From Sternotherus odoratus (taxonomy: Eukaryota; Chordata; Testudines; Kinosternidae): 64,000 nucleotides of DNA. Location: NCBI GenBank assembly GCA_032164245.1, contig JAVMKO010000006.1, positions 511,001 to 575,000 of the forward strand. The letters run 5' to 3'. Position 1 is the stretch's first letter. Each line of letters starts with the position of its first letter. The notes under the pieces are model-generated. The model did not search any database, was not told the DNA's origin, and was given only the letters and a program-made list of their open reading frames with translations. Of the stretch, positions 46,841 through 60,577 are shown one piece after another. The translations under genes were made by a program, and so were the position numbers.

Positions 46841-47545
46841 AGCATTTTGTGCATCTTATATTATCTTCCCTCCACCCTCGATGAAGCTCAGTCAGCTACA
46901 ACAGGAGAGAGGTGTAATCACATGCCGCACAGGCAGCCCCCAGGAAGAGAACAGGAATAAGAAGCATGTCTGGAGAGGCAGCTGAGAGAGAAACAATCGA
47001 GCCTCAAATAATGTGACGCTGTCCGGCAAACAATCCAGCATTAACGTGAGCCCTCATCCTTCTGTAACCCATTCCAAAAACCCGCCACAGCAAGGTACAA
47101 GCAGACCGTAGTTTCTAGACACTGGTCCCTGGCCTGGAATCCAGAGCAGTGGGCAGGCCGGGTTCCCCGACCAGCCCAGGATCTGGCCTTGGAGCAGCCG
47201 GCTGTCGGGAATGTCATGCGGACAGCTGACCCAGTTGGGCTACGACTTCCCAGAAGGGGAGGACTAAATGGCACCTGGCTGGAGGGCCGAGTCACAAAGA
47301 GAGTCTTGGAGAGCGAGGAGGGACATGGTGAGAGCAACCGGCTGGAAAGGGGGCGTCAGAGCTGAGTGGAGCTAATCCCCAGACCCAGCCTAGAGGAGGC
47401 ACCGAACAGCAAGTGTAGCCTGTGACCTACGTACATCCATGTACATTACTGCCCACAAAGCCTGACCCTCTGGCAGAAACAGAACAACGAACGGGTTTCT
47501 CAGGCTCCGTATGGACAATTTTCTGCATTTTGTTGCCTGTGCATA
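46841..47545. other. Unrecognised non-coding sequence
   Basis: About 700 bases without a gene or recognised repeat. Confidence 0.4.
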
Positions 47546-48671
47546 TGCGACAGTGCTGTTCCTGGTGGGATCCAACTGTGAGTGCCAAGTCAGGACAAAT
47601 TGCTTCCAAAGGACTACTAAAGCCCAAAGCTGGGGTTTTTCCACTCCAGTGTGAACCAAACCAGCTGAACAGAAAAGACTTTGGTTTTGCCCCACTGGCT
47701 AACCACAAGTCACATAAGCAATTCCATTAGACACTCCAGCTTCCCAGTATCACCACCAGCAGCCACCTGTCCAGGGGACTGATGGTTATGAAAACCAATA
47801 CCCCAAATAAAGAAAACGGTTCTCCCCAATTCCAAAGAATCAGGCCCCAGACCCAGGTCAATATACAAATCAGATCTTACCACAAATCACACTGTTGCTA
47901 ATCCTTTAGAATTTAAAATCTAAAGGTTTATTGTATAAGGAAAAATATATAGGTGAGGGTTAGGAATGGTTAAACGAAATCAGTTACATTCAGTGATAGC
48001 AATTCTCTTGGTTCAGGCTTGCGGTTGTAAAATAAACTGCAGGTTCAAATAAAAGTCTCTGGAATGCATCCCCTCCAGGGATGGGTCATCAATCCGTTGG
48101 CCAGAGCTCCCATGTGTGGCAAAATCCCATCCAGAGGTAGGTGCTAGGCTGAAGGTTGAAGATTGAAGACCAAATGGAGGAAGTTTCTCCCAGGTTGTAT
48201 AGACTTCCTCTTGTGGGCGAAGACCCCCCTCCTCCTTCTTATGCAGAGTCTAATTGCAAAATGGATGTTCATAGCCACATCGTCAAATTACCAGACTCCA
48301 AGATTCAGTTTCTGACCAGGCAGGTCACATTCCTGGAGAAGCTCGGGTGTGGACAGGCATCTACAAAGTTCATTGTGTAGTTGATGGTCCTTAACGGCCC
48401 ATCAGCCAGGCCAGCCAAGTTAACAACAGCTTGTCTGAGATTTCACCCAGAAGCCAAGCATAAGTTTGAAGTACAGGCACCATATAGCCAATATTCATAA
48501 CTTTAGTTCCAAAAAAGATACACGCATACCAATGGCATATTCAAAATCAGCCCTCCATAACCTGGTCATAGACACCTATTATGACCCCCTTTATATAAGA
48601 TTTGGTGCCACTATAGGACCTTGGTTGCACCAATGATCTATATGATCCCAAATAATTCCAGTAACGTGACA
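47546..48671 (-). mobile_element. Solo LTR, family shared with 4946-6156 (copy 2)
   Basis: Ends TGCGACAG...ACGTGACA with a perfect 5-bp duplication GCATA at 47541-47545 and 48672-48676. Matches the 4.9-6.2 kb LTR throughout, for example 'gctgttcctggtgggatcca' and 'caggccccagacccaggtca'. The reverse-strand polyadenylation signal is at 47927-47932. No internal region. Separate duplications show that the two LTRs are independent insertions, not the two ends of one provirus. Confidence 0.87.
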
Positions 48672-48676
48672 GCATA

Positions 48677-49960
48677 GTTGAGAATATTACTTTAACAATC
48701 GTCTCTAAATCTCACAACTATTTTTAACTATGGACGTATTTCTCACCTAGGAGAGAAAAGCATGTTTGTTTTTCTCACTCCCTTTCCTGACAGATTGGGA
48801 AAAAGAACTCTTGCCACCTGGCAAACGTTTGTGTATTTGGCTGTGAGCAGAATCTGGTTTTCTCTGAGAAGATCTGAGCCTTGCCTATCCCAGCAGGAGG
48901 AGAGCTGGAGGGCACTGCCTTTCCGAGACTGCTCCCAGCAATCCCGGTGCGTAAAGAGCTCCAACAGGAATGAGGCAAACCCCAAGGGCTGTGGGAAGTT
49001 GTTTCAGGGTCATTAATAAAATGATGGGATCTGAGACTGCGTGTGACATTGGAAATTATTCTCCAGTGAAAACAGCTCTTCAGAGCCAGGTTCTGACAGG
49101 AGGAGGATCCATTTCCAGAGCACCCTCAGCTGTAGACAGTGCAGCCACTCATTGACAGTGCACCGAGGGAGACCCAGCAGACCTGCCATGTTAAGGAATG
49201 CCGATGTTACAGCAGTGGAAACACAAACACGAGGGCATTCTTTGGAGCACAGATCTCAGAGCAGTGCCAGAGATGGAGCATGTGTTGCAGGAGAGAATAG
49301 AGGTGGGAACACCCGGCGCTGCTTAGCAAAGAGACCGACTCATTCAAGGGGCAAAGGAAAAGCCTCTTTCCCCATTCTCCTCAGTGGCTCATTTGGTTTA
49401 CATCATTTTAACAGAAATCAGCCCACAGGTCAGACACAGAAAAGGAAATGGTTCTCTCATCCGCCCATCCCCACCATCCACAGCATGGGTGCATCTGGGA
49501 TGTCCTACGCTGGGAGAGGAGCAATGGCCCCACTGCGGGAGGAAACTCTCTCCCCTGCATAGAGCTCAGCAGATCAGTTAGAACATCATGAATATTCATT
49601 TAAACTTTCCAAGAGGCTCGTTTTGGCTGCAGCTATCCCAGCAAACATAGGTCAGTGCCTGGAGGGTTCTGAATGGAGAAGTTGGCACCACTAGACAGAG
49701 TACAGAAAGCACGTCATGTGATCTACGTGCAAAACATTTCTTGGCCACTCATTTCAGATAAAACATTAATTTGAAAACAATCCTGATTGACTTTGGACTG
49801 GGATTGGAGAAGGAGTCATTCTGGACCCCCCCCCCCGGCGCCTGTGTGTCTCTACACCACCCCTTACGCACAGGGCGGGGGGCTAGAAAAGAGCAAAATT
49901 CCAGTCTGAGGGAAGTGAGCTTCCAGTCACTCTAAGGGAATCCTGAGCCATATTTCTGCA
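48677..49960. other. Unrecognised non-coding sequence
   Basis: 1.3 kb without a supported gene. It contains a 12-C run near 49827; the open frame at 49152-49562 has no recognisable motif. Confidence 0.4.
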
Positions 49961-52900
49961 GGACACAGTTCACCACGAGGCACACAGCGAGGAGGACACA
50001 GTTCACCGTGAGCCACAGAGCGAGGAGGACACAGGTCACTGAGGCACACACAGCGAGGAGGACACAGGTCACCGTGAGGCACACAGAGCGAGGAGGACAC
50101 AGGTCCCCGTGAGCCACAGAGCGAGGAGGACACAGGTCACTGAGGCACACAGAGCGAGGAGGACACAGGTCACTGTGAGGCACACACAGCGAGGAGGACA
50201 CAGGTCACTGTGAGGCACACACAGCGAGGAGGACACAGGTCACTGTGAGGCACACACAGCAAGGAAGACACAGGCCACCGTGAGGCACACACAGCGAGGA
50301 GGACACAGGTCACCATGAGGCACACACAGCGAGGAGGACACAGGTCACTGTGAAGCACACAGAGCAAGGAGGACACAGGTCACCGTGAGGCACACAGAGC
50401 AAGGAGGACACAGGTCACCGTGAGGCACACAGAGAAAGGAGGACACAGGTCACCGTGAGACACACACAGCGAGGAGGACACAGGTCACTGTGAGGCACAC
50501 ACAGCGAGGAGGACACCGGTCACTGGGAGGCACACACAGCGAAGAGGACACAGGTCACCGTGAGGCACACACAGCGAGGAGGACACAGGTCACTGTGAGG
50601 CACACACAGCAAAGAGGACACAGGTCACTGTGAGGCACACAGCGAGGAGGACACAGGTCACTGTGAGGCACACAGAGCAAGGAGGACACAGGTCACCGTG
50701 GGGCACACAGAGCAAGGAGGACACAGGTCCCTGTGAGGCACACAGAACAAGGAGGACACAGGTCACTGGGAGGCACACAGAGCAAGGAGGACACAGGTCC
50801 CTGTGAGGCACACAGAACAAGGAGGACACAGGTCACTGGGAGGCACACAGAGCAAGGAGGACACAGGTCCCTGTGAGGCACACAGAGCAAGGAGGACACA
50901 GGTCACTGGGAGGCACACAGAGCAAGGAGGACACAGGTCACTGGGAGGCACACAGCGAGGAGGACACAGGTCACCGTGAGGCACACAGAGCAAGGAGGAC
51001 ACAGGTCCCCGTGAGGCACACAGAGCAAGGAGGACACAGGTCACTGGGAGGCACACAGAGCAAGGAGGACACAGGTTCCTGTGAGGCACAGAGAGCAAGG
51101 AGGACACAGGTCACCGTGAGGCACACAGAGCAAGGAGGACACAGGTCACTGTGAGGCACACACAGCGAGGAGGACACAGGTCCCCGGGAGGCACACAGAG
51201 CAAGGAGGACACAGGTCACCGTGAGGCACACAGAGCAAGGAGAACACAGGTCACTGTGAGGCACACAGAGCAAGGAGGACACAGGTCCCTGTGAGGCACA
51301 CAGAGCAAGGAGGACACAGGTCACCGTGAGGCACACAGAGCAAGGAGTACACAGGTCACCGTGAGGCACACACAGCGAGGAGGACACAGGTCCCTGTGAG
51401 GCACACAGAGCAAGGAGGACACAGGTCCCCGTGAGGCACACAGAGCAAGGAGGACACAGGTCACTGGGAGGCACACAGCGAGGAGGACACAGGTCACTGT
51501 GAGGCACACAGAGCAAGGAGGACACAGGTCCCCGTGAGGCACACAGAGCAAGGAGGAAACAGGTCACCGTGGGGCACACAGAGCAAGGAGGACACAGGTC
51601 CCTGTGAGGCACACAGAGCAAGGAGGACACAGGTCCCTGTGAGGCACACAGAGCAAGGAGGACACAGGTCACCGTGAGGCACACAGAGCAAGGAGGAAAC
51701 AGGTCACCCTGGGGCTCACAGAGCAAGGAGGACACAGGTCCCTGTGAGGCAAACACAGCGAGGAGGACACAGGTCACCGTGAGGCACACAGAGCAAGGAG
51801 GACACAGGTCCCTGTGAGGCACACAGAGCAAGGAGGACACAGGTCACCGTGAGGCACACAGAGCAAGGAGGACACAGGTCCCTGTGAGGCACACAGCAAG
51901 GAGGACACAGGTCATTGGGAGGCACACAGAGCAAGGAGGACACAGGTCACCGGGAGGCACACACAGCGAGGAGGACACAGGTCACCGTGGGGCACACAGA
52001 GCAAGGAGGACACAGGTCCCTGTGAGGCACACAGAGCAAGGAGGACACAGGTCACCGTGGGGCACACAGAGCAAGGAGGACACAGGTCACCGTGGGGCAC
52101 ACAGAGCAAGGAGGACACAGGTCACCGTGAGGCACACAGAACAAGGAGGACACAGGTCACCGTGAGGCACACAGAGCAAGGAGGACACAGGTCACTGGGA
52201 GGCACACACAGCGAGGAGGACACAGGTCACCGTGAGGCACACAGAGCAAGGAGGACACAGGTCACCGTGAGGCACACAGAGCGAGGAGGACACAGGTCAC
52301 TGGGAGGCACACAGAGCAAGGAGGACACAGGTCACTGTGAGGCACACAGAGCAAGGAGGACACAGGTCACTGTGAGGCACACAGCGAGGAGGACACAGGT
52401 CACCGTGAGGCACACAGAGCAAGGAGGAAACAGGTCACCGTGAGGCACACAGAGCGAGGAGGACACAGGTCACTGGGAGGCACACAGCGAGGAGGACACA
52501 GGTCACTGTGAGGCACACAGAGCAAGGAGGACACAGGTCCCTGTGAGGCACACAGAGCAAGGAGGAAACAGGTCACCGTGAGGCACACACAACGAGGAGG
52601 ACACAGGTCACCGTGAGGCACACAGAGCAAGGAGGACACAGGTCACCGTGAGGCACACACAACGAGGAGGACACAGGTCACCGTGAGGCACACAGAGCAA
52701 GGAGGACACAGGTCACCGTGAGGAGCACACAGCGAGGAGGACACAGGTCACTGGGAGGCACACAGAGCAAGGAGGACACAGGTCACTGGGAGGCACACAG
52801 AGCAAGGAGGACACAGGTCACTGTGAGGCACACAGAGCAAGGAGGAAACAGGTCACCGTGAGGCACACACAGCGAGGAGGACACAGGTCACTGTGAGGCA

Positions 52901-55900
52901 CACAGAGCAAGGAGGACACAGGTCACTGTGAGGCACACAGAGCAAGGAGGACACAGGTCACCGTGAGGCACACAGAGCAAGGAGGACACAGGTCACTGTG
53001 AGGCACACAGCGAGGAGGACACAGGTCACCGTGAGGCACACAGAGCAAGGAGGACACAGGTCACCGTGAGGCACACAGAGCAAGGAGGACACAGGTCACT
53101 GGGAGGCACACAGCGAGGAGGACACAGGTCACTGTGAGGCACACAGCGAGGAGGACACAGGTCCCCGTGAGGCACACAGAGCAAGGAGGAAACAGGTCAC
53201 CGTGGGGCACACAGAGCAAGGAGGACACAGGTCCCTGTGAGGCACACAGAGCAAGGAGGACACAGGTCCCTGTGAGGCACACAGAGCAAGGAGGACACAG
53301 GTCACCGTGAGGCACACAGAGCAAGGAGGAAACAGGTCACCCTGGGGCTCACAGAGCAAGGAGGACACAGGTCCCTGTGAGGCACACACAGCGAGGAGGA
53401 CACAGGTCACCCTGAGGCACACAGAGCAAGGAGGACACAGGTCCCTGTGAGGCACACAGAGCAAGGAGGACACAGGTCACCGTGAGGCACACAGAGCAAG
53501 GAGGACACAGGTCCCTGTGAGGCACACAGAGCAAGGAGGACACAGGTCACTGGGAGGCACACAGAGCAAGGAGGACACAGGTCACTGTGAGGCACACAGA
53601 GCAAGGAGGAAACAGGTCACCGTGAGGCACACACAGCGAGGAGGACACAGGTCACTGTGAGGCACACAGAGCAAGGAGGACACAGGTCACTGTGAGGCAC
53701 ACAGAGCAAGGAGGACACAGGTCACTGGGAGGCACACAGAGCAAGGAGGACACAGGTCACTGTGAGGCACACAGCGAGGAGGACACAGGTCCCCGTGAGG
53801 CACACAGCGAGGAGGACACAGGTCACTGTGAGGCACACAGAGCAAGGAGGACACAGGTCACCGGGAGGCACACACAGCGAGGAGGACACAGGTCACCGTG
53901 GGGCACACAGAGCAAGGAGGACACAGGTCCCTGTGAGGCACACAGAACAAGGAGGACACAGGTCACCGTGAGGCACACAGAGCAAGGAGGACACAGGTCA
54001 CTGGGAGGCACACACAGCGAGGAGGACACAGGTCACCGTGAGGCACACAGAGCAAGGAGGACACAGGTCACCGTGAGGCACACAGAGCGAGGAGGACACA
54101 GGTCACTGGGAGGCACACAGAGCAAGGAGGACACAGGTCACTGGGAGGCACACAGAGCAAGGAGGAAACAGGTCACCGTGAGGCACACAGAGCGAGGAGG
54201 ACACAGGTCACCGTGAGGCACACAGAGCGAGGAGGACACAGGTCACCGTGAGGCACACAGAGCGAGGAGGACACAGGTCACTGGGAGGCACACAGCGAGG
54301 AGGACACAGGTCACCGTGAGGCACACAGAGCGAGGAGGACACAGGTCACTGGGAGGCACACAGCGAGGAGGACACAGGTCACTGTGAGGCACACAGAGCA
54401 AGGAGGACACAGGTCCCTGTGAGGCACACAGAGCAAGGAGGAAACAGGTCACCGTGAGGCACACACAACGAGGAGGACACAGGTCACCGTGAGGCACACA
54501 GAGCAAGGAGGACACAGGTCACCGTGAGGCACACACAACGAGGAGGACACAGGTCACCGTGAGGCACACAGAGCAAGGAGGACACAGGTCACCGTGAGGC
54601 ACACACAACGAGGAGGACACAGGTCACCGTGAGGCACACAGAGCAAGGAGGACACAGGTCACCGTGAGGCACACACAGCGAGGAGGACACAGGTCACTGG
54701 GAGGCACACAGAGCAAGGAGGACACAGGTCACTGGGAGGCACACACAGCGAGGAGGACACAGGTCCCTGTGAGGCACACAGAGCAAGGAGGAAACAGGTC
54801 ACCGTGAGGCACACACAACGAGGAGGACACAGGTCACCGTGAGGCACACAGAGCAAGGAGGACACAGGTCACCGTGAGGCACACACAGCGAGGAGGACAC
54901 AGGTCACTGGGAGGCACACAGAGCAAGGAGGACACAGGTCACTGGGAGGCACACAGAGCAAGGAGGACACAGGTCACCGTGAGGCACACACAGCGAGGAG
55001 GACACAGGTCACTGTGAGGCACACAGAGCAAGGAGGACAGAGGTCACTGTGAGGCACACAGAGCAAGGAGGACACAGGTCACCGTGAGGCACACAGAGCA
55101 AGGAGGACACAGGTCACTGGGAGGCACACAGAGCAAGGAGGACACAGGTCACTGTGAGGCACACAGCGAGGAGGACACAGGTCACCGTGAGGCACACAGA
55201 GCAAGGAGGACACAGGTCACCGTGAGGCACACAGAGCAAGGAGGACACAGGTCACTGGGAGGCACACAGCGAGGAGGACACAGGTCACTGTGAGGCACAC
55301 AGCGAGGAGGACACAGGTCACCGTGAGGCACACAGAGCAAGGAGGACACAGGTCCCTGTGAGGCACACAGAGCAAGGAGGAAACAGGTCACCGTGAGGCA
55401 CACAGAGCAAGGAGGACACAGGTCACTGGGAGGCACACAGCGAGGAGGACACAGGTCCCCGTGAGGCACACAGAACAAGGAGGACACAGGTCCCTGTGAG
55501 GCACACAGAACAAGGAGGACACAGGTCACTGTGAGGCACACAGAGCAAGGAGGACACAGGTCCCTGTGAGGCACACAGAGCAAGGAGGACACAGGTCACT
55601 GTGAGGCACACAGAGCAAGGAGGACACAGGTCACTGTGAGGCACACAGAGCAAGGAGGAAACAGGTCACCGTGAGGCACACACAATGAGGAGGACACAGG
55701 TCACCGTGAGGCACACAGAGCAAGGAGGACACAGGTCACCGTGAGGCACACAGAGCAAGGAGGACACAGGTCACCGTGAGGCTCACAGAGCAAGGAGGAC
55801 ACAGGTCCCTGTGAGGCACACAGCGAGGAGGACACAGGTCACCGTGAGGCACACAGAGCAAGGAGGACACAGGTCACCGTGAGGCACACAGAGCGAGGAG

Positions 55901-57488
55901 GACACAGGTCACTGGGAGGCACACAGAGCAAGGAGGACACAGGTCCCTGTGAGGCACACAGAACAAGGAGGACACAGGTCACTGTGAGGCACACAGAACA
56001 AGGAGGACACAGGTCACTGTGAGGCACACAGAGCAAGGAGGACACAGGTCCCCGTGAGGCACACAGAGCAAGGAGGACACAGGTCCCCGTGAGGCACACA
56101 GAGCAAGGAGGACACAGGTCACTGTGAGGCACACAGAGCGAGGAGGACACAGGTCACTGGGAGGCACACAGCAAGAAGGACACAGGTCACTGTGAGGCAC
56201 ACAGCGAGGAGGACACAGGTCACCGTGAGGCACACAGAGCAAGGAGGACACAGGTCACCGTGAGGCACACAGAGCAAGGAGGATACAGGTTCCCGTGAGG
56301 CACACAGAGCAAGGAGGACACAGGTCACTGTGAGGCACACACAGCGAGGAGGACACAGGTCACTGGGAGGCACACAGCGAGGAGGACACAGGTCACCGTG
56401 AGGCACACAGAACAAGGAGGACACAGGTCACCGTGAGGCACACACAGCGAGGAGGACACAGGTCACCGTGAGGCACACAGAGCAAGGAGGATACAGGTTC
56501 CCGTGAGGCACACAGAGCAAGGAGGACACAGGTCACTGTGAGGCACACACAGCGAGGAGGACACAGGTCACTGGGAGGCACACAGAGCGAGGAGGACACA
56601 GGTCCCCGTGAGGCACACAGCGAGGAGGACACAGGTCACTGGGAGGCACACAGAGCGAGGAGAACACAGGTCACTGGGAGGCACACACAACGAGGAGGAC
56701 ACAGGTCACTGTGAGGCACACAGAGCAAGGAGGACACAGGTCACCGTGGGGCACACAGAGCAAGGAGGACAAAGGTCCCTGTGAGGCACACAGCGAGGAG
56801 GACACAGGTCACTGTGAGGCACACAGAGCAAGGAGGACACAGGTCCTTGTGAGGCACACAGAGCAAGGAGGACACAGGTCCCTGTGAGGCACACAGAGCA
56901 AGGAGGACACAGGTCCCTGTGAGGCACACAGCGAGGAGGACACAGGTCCCCGTGAGGCACACAGAGCAAGGAGGACACAGATCCCTGTGAGGCACACAGC
57001 GAGGAGGACACAGGTCACTGTGAGGCACACAGAGCAAGGAGGACACAGGTCCCCATGAGGCACACAGAGCAAGGAGGACACAGGTCACTGTGAGGGACAC
57101 AGAGCAAGGAGGACACAGGTCCCCGTGAGGCACACAGAGCGAGGAGGACACAGGTCACCGGGAGGCACACAGAGCGAGGAGGACACAGGTCACCGGGAGG
57201 CACACAGAGCAAGGAGGACACAGGTCCCCGGGAGGCACACAGAGCAAGGAGGACACAGGTCACTGTGAGGCACACAGAGCAAGGAGAACACAGGTCACCG
57301 TGAGGCACACAGAGCAAGCAGGACACAGGTCCCCGTGAGGCACGCAGATCAAGGAGGACACAGGTCACTGTGAGGCACACAGAGCAAGGAGGACACAGGT
57401 CACTGTGAGGCACACAGAGCAAGGAGGACAGAGGTCACTGTGAGGCACACAGCGAGGAGGACACAGGTCACTGTGAGGCACACAGCGA
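49961..57488. repeat. 35-bp minisatellite array, about 7.5 kb, roughly 215 copies
   Basis: Tandem units of 35 bases (33 in a common shorter variant) built from 'gaggcacacagagcaagg' plus 'aggacacaggtcaccgt'. Variants recur: agcaagg or (c)agcgagg, ggtcac or ggtccc, ccgt, ctgt or ctgg, gacaca or gaaaca. Larger blocks are duplicated: positions around 51551-51717 reappear 1,633 bases downstream, and a block at 51951 reappears 1,911 bases downstream. A 70-base dimer carrying 'cacacaacgagg' repeats near 54467-54607. Since 35 is not a multiple of three and the unit lacks stops in several frames, long cysteine-rich (-) and charged (+) frames arise by chance. I do not call any as a gene. Confidence 0.97.
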
Positions 57489-58896
57489 TCAGCCCCTCAG
57501 TAATGCTGTGCTGTGGGTGCCTCGAGCCCATTCTCCGCTCATGGAAACAAAGGGCCTAAAAAGGAGCAATTGTGTGGAATTTTCTAGAGAGCCTAAGTGA
57601 CTTAGGCACTACTGATTTCAGTTGGCCTTAGGTGTCTGGCACTTTTGAAAATCCCACTAAGTCCCTACCTGCATCCATAGGTACCCGAATACCTTTGAAT
57701 ATCTGGCCCATGGCCTCCTTTGAAAATCCCACCCGGAGGGTTTAGTTGACCTTTATGCCAACAGTCGCAGAACTGAAGAGTTGGAGAAATTAACACTGTC
57801 AGTAAAGAAGAGTCTCTGTGCCCGGGATGCTGCCAGCTCCGACTGGACCAGCACTCCTGTGATTGCCTGGGTTATTGGCATTTCAACACTGAGGAGAGAA
57901 TGGGTTACTTTCCAGTTCTCTTCTTCCATCTCCCTTCCTCCCGGTTACTTGACTGCCTCCTTTCACATCAGTCCCTTCCAGCAGTCAGTGAGAGTGTGTG
58001 TGTGTGGTTTATTTCCTGTGGATATAATGGAAAGGAAAGGAACCTTCTGGTCTTCATTTCCAAAGACAAGTTTTCCATTGTTATTTCAGATCTTGTTGCA
58101 CTGAGCTTCCTATTAATACACTAATGGTTAAATGCAGATGGACCAAAATGGTTTGGACAGTTGCCTTGAACATAGAGGTGAGAGCTCAGAAATCAAGCAA
58201 AATCATTCTCTGAGCTGCTAGGGGTGTCCCTGAGATCACAGGGATTAGTTAGCATGGTATCGCTTTAATATGTCAGTCACAAGAACATATACCCTTCTCC
58301 AAGATGCTTTTAGCAAGTGAGAAATCTGTAGCTGTTTGTGAATTAACGTTTCTTTGTTAACTCTGTGCTGTCCTTAGGAAATATAATCTACTATCCCCAC
58401 AAAAGTAACAATAGACCCCATCTACCTTGCACTGCAGAAAACAATTGATTATTAATAAGCAAAGTACATTTTGGTTGACTTTCCATGTTGGCAGCTATCC
58501 TATTTTCACTTCCTGTAACATGAATCTTCAGAATTAATTATTTAGGAAAACATATGTAGCATGACACCATTTCCCATTCTACGTTACCAAGCAGTTGATT
58601 GCTGGTCTAGATTTGGGGAAAATCTGTTTCACATGGAAGAATTTTTCTGAATTTTTATTAACTATTTTTTCCTCTTACTCTTTGTTACTATGGAAACCTC
58701 CCTTTTTTACTTTCAAATAATTTGATCCTCAGATTTCCCTCTAAGCAGATTCACATTTCTCTCACAGTTGCAGTCTGGCCTAGGTAACAACTGTTTCCCT
58801 AAGTGGTCACTGACCGGGCATGATGAGGGGTTTTAAAAATCGTCCTGACACCAGAGAGAGGTATGTGGCCCGTGCTTTGGAATCAGAAGAATCCTT
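57489..58896. other. Unrecognised non-coding sequence, AT-rich at the end
   Basis: 1.4 kb without a supported gene or mobile element. 58.3-58.75 kb is AT-rich. Confidence 0.4.
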
Positions 58897-59569
58897 TGTC
58901 ATGGAGTGCCCAGGCAATGGTCTGGAACTTGCTCCCTATGAAGCCAGTTGGGACTCTGAGGGAAAACGTCCTCTCTCCATACACAGCCTGTCTTCAAGGC
59001 TAGGAGCTTAGAAGTCCCCGTTTACACCTTCCTGGGTCTGACCTCGGAGCATTCAGCACCTTCTGCCCCTCCGTGCGCTTCCCCCAGCGAGCCCGCCCGG
59101 GCGGGGTCCTGGGGGAGCCCATGGATTCTGCACCCCACTCCACAGTCAGACATGACTCTCAGCCAGACAGTAAAACAGAGGTTTATTTGTCGACAGGTAC
59201 ATGGTCTAACACCGAGCTTGTAGGCACCCAAACCCCTCAGCTGGATCCATTTTGGGGGCCCAAGGGAGGCCAGACCCTGCTTGGGCCTGCCTCCCTTCTG
59301 CCCACCCAGTTTCAGACTCCAAAAACCTCTCTCCAGCCAGCTGCAGACTCCAAACTGAAACTCACTCTCCCCAGCCCCTCCTCCCCCTTGGCTCAGCCAG
59401 GTCAGGTGACCTCCATCCCCCACTTGGGGTCAGATTACAGCTTCAGGTATGGACACCTGCAGAGAGGATGTGCTTTGCATCAGCTACACATCCTTATACC
59501 GTCACATAGACGCTCAAGAAATGCATAGGGGAAACTGAGGCACACACACAGTATTCCTACTCCATCACA
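58897..59569 (-). mobile_element. Solo LTR with 5-bp target duplication
   Basis: 673 bases with inverted ends TGTCATGGAG (left on +) and CTCCATCACA (right on +), flanked by TCCTT at 58892-58896 and 59570-59574. A reverse-strand AATAAA (TTTATT at 59182-59187 on +) sets the sense as -. GC-rich U5-like part ('cgcccgggcggggtcctggg'). Resembles a common turtle LTR family. No coding region. Confidence 0.82.
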
Positions 59570-60577
59570 TCCTTTTGTTTGATGAAATTGGTTTCCTGTG
59601 GTTTTGGTGTGGGTTGGAAATGTGTACAACATGCCAAGGGAAGCAACTCTTGTGCTAATCTTTGGCCATCTGAAAGGAAAATGTTGAGTGCTCAAAACTG
59701 CCTTTCCATCTAGCTCAACTGCAGGTTTGAACTCATCCCGGAATTGCTGTCTGCAGTACTGTTGTAGCCCCGTGGGTTCCAGATATTCGAGAGACCAGGA
59801 GGGTGGGATAATATCTCTGACTGGGCCAACGTCTGTCGGTGAAGCAGACGAGTTTGATTCCCCTATTCCACTAACTCAGACTGAAGTATTCTCAGTGCCG
59901 ATTGCTTCTGCTCTGCTCTGCTAAACTACTAATTATTTTGTCCTCAGGGCTTGCTGCTTCCCTGAGGCAGTCTGTGTGTCTGCAGATTTCTTGGAAAGGG
60001 TGTTACGCAATCTAGGTCCAATTCCAGCACATGTGGAGGGAGTAATAGAGTTTGACCTAACCTGGCTGACAGTAAAGAGGCTGAGAGCTGGTATGACATG
60101 ACAGGGAACCGCTTTGGAAGTTAATTACCCACAAAGCCATGTGCTCCATTAATTTCCATTTAATTTTTGAACAGTGAAGATGAACGGGGTTGATATTAGT
60201 TAATTTTGTCCACCTTCCATTATTCCCACTGACACTAATGCCATTGAAGGACCAGTGACCCAAGAGAATTTTGCTGTCAGTAACGTCACTGCGATCCCCG
60301 AGCCATTCACAGAGAACACTCCAGGGCACACAGCCTTGTGGAGATAGGCTGGCTCCAGGGAGTGGCTGAAGCTGAAGGCTCATACAGCACTTTCAGTTAC
60401 CTGAGGAAATGGTTTTATCTCCTGGAAGCCACATGCGCTGGAGTGCTTTATTTGCATGCAATTTTCAAGTTAGGTATAATTGTATTTTAGGAGTGTCAGA
60501 GACAGAGAAGACAAAAATAAGGCCTGTAGTTTTAAAGAAACAGTCATTGAACATAGGCCACAATTTTTTTTCAGGCA
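59570..60577. other. Unrecognised non-coding sequence
   Basis: 1.0 kb between two solo LTRs. No gene or recognised repeat. Confidence 0.4.

Noticed and set aside
4946..48671. LTRs at 4946-6156 and 47546-48671 as two ends of one provirus
   Set aside because: Each has its own different 5-bp target duplication (CCGGG and GCATA), and the DNA between is unrelated to a provirus.
49961..57488. Dozens of open frames up to 289 codons (cysteine-rich on -, charged on +)
   Set aside because: They follow the 35-bp repeat, occur in several frames on both strands, and have no flanking gene structure. They arise because the unit lacks stop codons.
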